Translations under genes and position numbers: made by a program
Shown here: positions 61,918 through 64,000 of the stretch, piece by piece
Position numbering within the stretch: position 1 is the first letter of the stretch
How the letters are laid out: each line of letters opens with the position of its first letter
The notes under the pieces: model-generated
Told to the model about the DNA's origin: nothing
Database searches by the model: none
The model's input: only the letters and a program-made list of their open reading frames with translations
Source of the DNA: Vitreoscilla sp.
GTDB lineage: Bacteria; Pseudomonadota; Gammaproteobacteria; Burkholderiales; Burkholderiaceae_C
DNA length: 64,000 nucleotides
Direction: 5' to 3'
Assembly (NCBI GenBank): GCA_018780145.1
Contig: JADMKA010000103.1
Location: 1-64,000 of the forward strand

Positions 61918-62252
61918 GCGGGTCGAACCTTGTTCACACGGGCCGGCAAGAGGCCTGATGGGCGGGGGGTCGGGGCGCTCGGGCCTCCGCACGGGCGGTA
62001 TCGCAATTGTTCTCATCCAGCCTGGGTTGGGCAGCTCGCCAACCTGGGCCGAGCGTCGAATCAGAGGCGTAAGGTAGCAAAACTACATTGTCATCGCAAG
62101 AGAGTTCACCCGGAATGCGCCGAGCTTCATACACGATCCCGGTCTCAAGGCGTAATCAAAGTACACGAGTGTATGGCGGCAATCGCCGGGCAGGTGCCAT
62201 GCCCGGCATGCGGCGCGCCGGTCGGCACGCCGGTTGAAGCTACCATGCCAGC
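61918..62252. promoter_or_regulatory. Divergent control region glk / plsC
   Basis: These 335 bases lack a gene. They hold operator O8 (62073-62087), a weak operator-like sequence CGTAATCAAAGTACA (62151-62165, 9 of 15 positions), and a perfect hairpin GCCGGGCA ... TGCCCGGC (62185-62192 / 62200-62207) in the plsC leader. The right boundary of the glucan block probably falls here. Confidence 0.5.
62073..62087. promoter_or_regulatory. Operator O8 (glk)
   Basis: GGTAGCAAAACTACA; on the glk strand TGTAGTTTTGCTACC, which differs from O1 on the pulA strand only in the last base. It lies 156 bases before the glk start codon. Confidence 0.7.
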
Positions 62253-62873
62253 ATGAGCCGTGCCGACCTGATGGGGGCGCTGCTGGCCTTCGTGGCCCGG
62301 CTGATCACCGGCGCCCAGGGGCACTGGAAAGGCTGCCCGCCCGAGGCCCTGCAACGCATCTACTTCGCCAACCACCAGAGTCACCTCGACTGGGTGTTGA
62401 TCTGGGCCGCCTTGCCCAGCGAGTTGCGCGCTCGCACCCGGCCGATCGCCGCCCGGGACTACTGGACGGCCTCACCCTTCAAGCACTGGCTCACCCGCGA
62501 GGTGTTCAACGCGGTCTACGTGAACCGCCAACGCACCGACGACCAGGACCCACTGGAACCGCTGACCCAGGCCCTGCAGGCCGGCGATTCGCTGGTGATC
62601 TTTCCCGAGGGCACCCGCAACCAGACCGGCGAGCCGCAGGCCTTCAAGAGCGGGCTGTTCCACCTGGCCGAGGCCTTCCCCCAGGTGCAGTTGGTGCCGG
62701 CCTGGATCGACAACGTGCAGCGGGTCATGCCCAAGGGCGAGGTGGTGCCGGTACCCATCCTGTGTACCGTCACCTTCGGTGCCCCGCTGTCGCTGCGTGC
62801 CGGCGAAGACAAGCGCGATTTCCTCGACCGGGCGCGCGACGCAGTGGTCGCCCTGCGCCCCGCAGCGGCATGA
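62253..62873 (+). CDS. plsC: 1-acyl-sn-glycerol-3-phosphate acyltransferase-type enzyme
   Basis: The protein has 206 residues. Acyltransferase motif I is N-H-Q-S-H-L-D-W (the H-x4-D catalytic pair) and motif III FPEGTRN; both are intact. It transfers an acyl chain to lysophosphatidate or a similar lysolipid on the inner membrane, making phosphatidate. The next gene, a CDP-diacylglycerol synthase homologue, overlaps its stop codon by 4 bases, so the two consecutive steps of phospholipid synthesis are coupled. It begins the ordinary chromosome again after the glucan block. Confidence 0.88.
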   Translation: MSRADLMGALLAFVARLITGAQGHWKGCPPEALQRIYFANHQSHLDWVLIWAALPSELRARTRPIAARDYWTASPFKHWLTREVFNAVYVNRQRTDDQDPLEPLTQALQAGDSLVIFPEGTRNQTGEPQAFKSGLFHLAEAFPQVQLVPAWIDNVQRVMPKGEVVPVPILCTVTFGAPLSLRAGEDKRDFLDRARDAVVALRPAAA

Positions 62874-63847
62874 CCATGTTGCAGGCCCTGCGCCAGCTGA
62901 GCACCGAACAGCAGATCGGCCTGCTGTTCGTGCTGGTCTTCGGCGGGCTGCTGCTGGTGAGCGTGGCGGCCCTGCTGGTCAGCCTGCAGAACCATCCACC
63001 CGAGTGGATCGAACGGTATCGCCTGTTCAAGCGCGACCTGCGTGCCGTCTGGGTCGGCGCGGTGACCTTCTGGCTGGCCTGGGTGTCGGGGCCGGTGGGC
63101 GCCACGCTGCTGTTCGGTGCCTTCTCGTTTCTGGCTCTGCGCGAGTTCATCACGCTCACCCACACCCGCCGCAGCGACCACCGCAGCCTGATCCTCGCCT
63201 TCTTCGTGGTGCTGCCGCTGCAGTACCTGCTGGTGGGCAACCGCCACTTCGACCTGTTCACCGTCTTCATCCCGGTCTACGTGTTCCTGGCGATCCCGGT
63301 GATCAGCGCGCTGGCCGGTGACCCCGAGCGTTTCCTGGAGCGCAACGCCAAGATCCAGTGGGGCATCACGGTGTGCGTCTATGGCCTGTCGCACGCCCCG
63401 GCCCTGCTGCTGCTGAACTTCCCCAGCGCGCCGGGCCGTGGCGCCTTCCTGGTGTTCTTCCTGGTCATCGTGACCGCCGTCGCGCAGATCGTGCAGGAGG
63501 CGTTCAGCCGCTGGTTGCGCCACCGGCCGGTGGCGCGGGCGATCAGCCGCTCGTTCTCCGTTCGCGCCTGGGCCCTGGGCGCGCTGTCCGGGGCCGCCGC
63601 AGGCGGCCTGTTGTTCTGGATCACGCCCTTCAAGCCGGCCCAGGCGTTGGCGATGGGGCTGCTGGCGGGTGGGGCGGGGACGCTCGGCGAGTTCGTCATG
63701 AAGGCGTTGAAAAAGGACGCCGGCGTGGCCTACTGGGGCAACCGTGCTGCCGTGACCGGTGCCGTCGGCCTGCTGGACCGCGTGGCGCCGCTGGCGTTCG
63801 CGGCCCCGGTGTTCTTCCACTCGGTTCGCTGGTACTTCAAGCTATGA
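62870..63847 (+). CDS. cdsA: Phosphatidate cytidylyltransferase family protein
   Basis: The protein has 325 residues, starting at the ATG that overlaps the plsC stop codon (ATGA). It has about eight hydrophobic segments. The C-terminal [19 protein letters not shown] contains the CDP-diacylglycerol synthase signature (K-K-D). It converts phosphatidate and CTP to CDP-diacylglycerol in the inner membrane. This shorter-tailed form is probably a second CdsA paralogue; which one is essential cannot be told. It overlaps ruvC by 4 bases. Confidence 0.85.
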   Translation: MTMLQALRQLSTEQQIGLLFVLVFGGLLLVSVAALLVSLQNHPPEWIERYRLFKRDLRAVWVGAVTFWLAWVSGPVGATLLFGAFSFLALREFITLTHTRRSDHRSLILAFFVVLPLQYLLVGNRHFDLFTVFIPVYVFLAIPVISALAGDPERFLERNAKIQWGITVCVYGLSHAPALLLLNFPSAPGRGAFLVFFLVIVTAVAQIVQEAFSRWLRHRPVARAISRSFSVRAWALGALSGAAAGGLLFWITPFKPAQALAMGLLAGGAGTLGEFVMKALKKDAGVAYWGNRAAVTGAVGLLDRVAPLAFAAPVFFHSVRWYFKL

Positions 63848-64000
63848 CGCGCGTCCTCGGCATCGACCCCGGCCTGCAATGCACCGGCTTCGGCGTGGTC
63901 GAGCGCGAGGGCACCAAGCTGGTCTACGTCGCCAGCGGCACCATCCGCACCACCGGCGCGGCCGTGGCCCAGGGCGACCTGCCCGGCCGGCTGAAGATCA
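63844..64000 (+). CDS. ruvC: Holliday junction resolvase RuvC (5' part)
   Basis: The window ends after 52 codons. The start [19 protein letters not shown] is the RuvC N-terminus with the first catalytic Asp at residue 7. RuvC cuts Holliday junctions during recombination together with RuvAB. Its ATG overlaps the preceding stop codon. The usual Burkholderiales partner upstream is purH, which here ends at 13187. Confidence 0.95.
   Translation, partial: MTRVLGIDPGLQCTGFGVVEREGTKLVYVASGTIRTTGAAVAQGDLPGRLKI

Noticed and set aside
62151-62165. CGTAATCAAAGTACA as a further operator near plsC
   Set aside because: Only 9 of 15 positions agree and one half-site is poor; too weak to list as a separate site.

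Overview
The window is high-GC DNA from a betaproteobacterium, most likely order Burkholderiales (Rubrivivax/Roseateles/Leptothrix-type). The clues are the run dusB-fis-purH ... ruvC, a glucokinase fused to a HexR/RpiR regulator, a PHA-granule protein with a lysine/alanine tail, and DUF2277. This is family-level inference; no 16S rRNA is present.

Layout. Bases 1-13187 are ordinary chromosome: the end of an RhlE-type RNA helicase, a PAS/degenerate-GGDEF protein, a Rossmann-fold protein, a beta-CASP metallo-hydrolase, an alcohol-forming fatty acyl-CoA reductase, a PHA granule protein, a patatin lipase, an M32 carboxypeptidase, a YqaA membrane protein, then dusB, fis and purH. Bases 62253-64000 hold plsC, a cdsA-type gene and the start of ruvC, overlapping by 4 bases at each junction.

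Between purH and plsC/ruvC lies a block of about 49 kb devoted almost entirely to alpha-glucans. It contains: (1) pulA-glk/hexR (leftward) divergent from two secreted GH13 enzymes; (2) otsA-otsB (trehalose) divergent from a GH15 glucoamylase-like gene; (3) a leftward glgP-glgB-glgX-malQ operon; (4) a rightward operon malK-malE-malF-malG, a cytoplasmic GH13, a lipoprotein GH13 and a MATE transporter; (5) a leftward second set: TonB-dependent receptor, flavin-dependent halogenase, S9 peptidase, malE2-malF2-malG2, a secreted GH13 and a GH32 enzyme; (6) a stand-alone glucokinase. Together they form a path from extracellular starch or pullulan through the outer membrane (TonB receptor), periplasmic hydrolysis, ABC import (one MalK for two MalEFG sets) and cytoplasmic breakdown or storage (MalQ, GlgP, GlgB, GlgX, amylases) to glucose 6-phosphate (two glucokinases), with trehalose as a branch.

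Two kinds of structure beyond genes stand out. First, a 15-bp palindrome (TGTAGT-NNN-ACTACA type) recurs at most of the block's promoters, several times overlapping a -10 element or abutting a start codon. The only dedicated sugar regulator encoded in the window is the HexR half of the glucokinase fusion, so HexR is the natural candidate. Second, an interspersed repeat of about 310 bp occurs three times, always inside an operon and in the same orientation relative to transcription (between the two GH13 genes, between glgB and glgX, and between malE and malF). Each copy is a pair of inverted units whose stems differ in sequence but keep pairing. The malE-malF copy sits where E. coli carries unrelated REP elements that set the MalE:MalF ratio.
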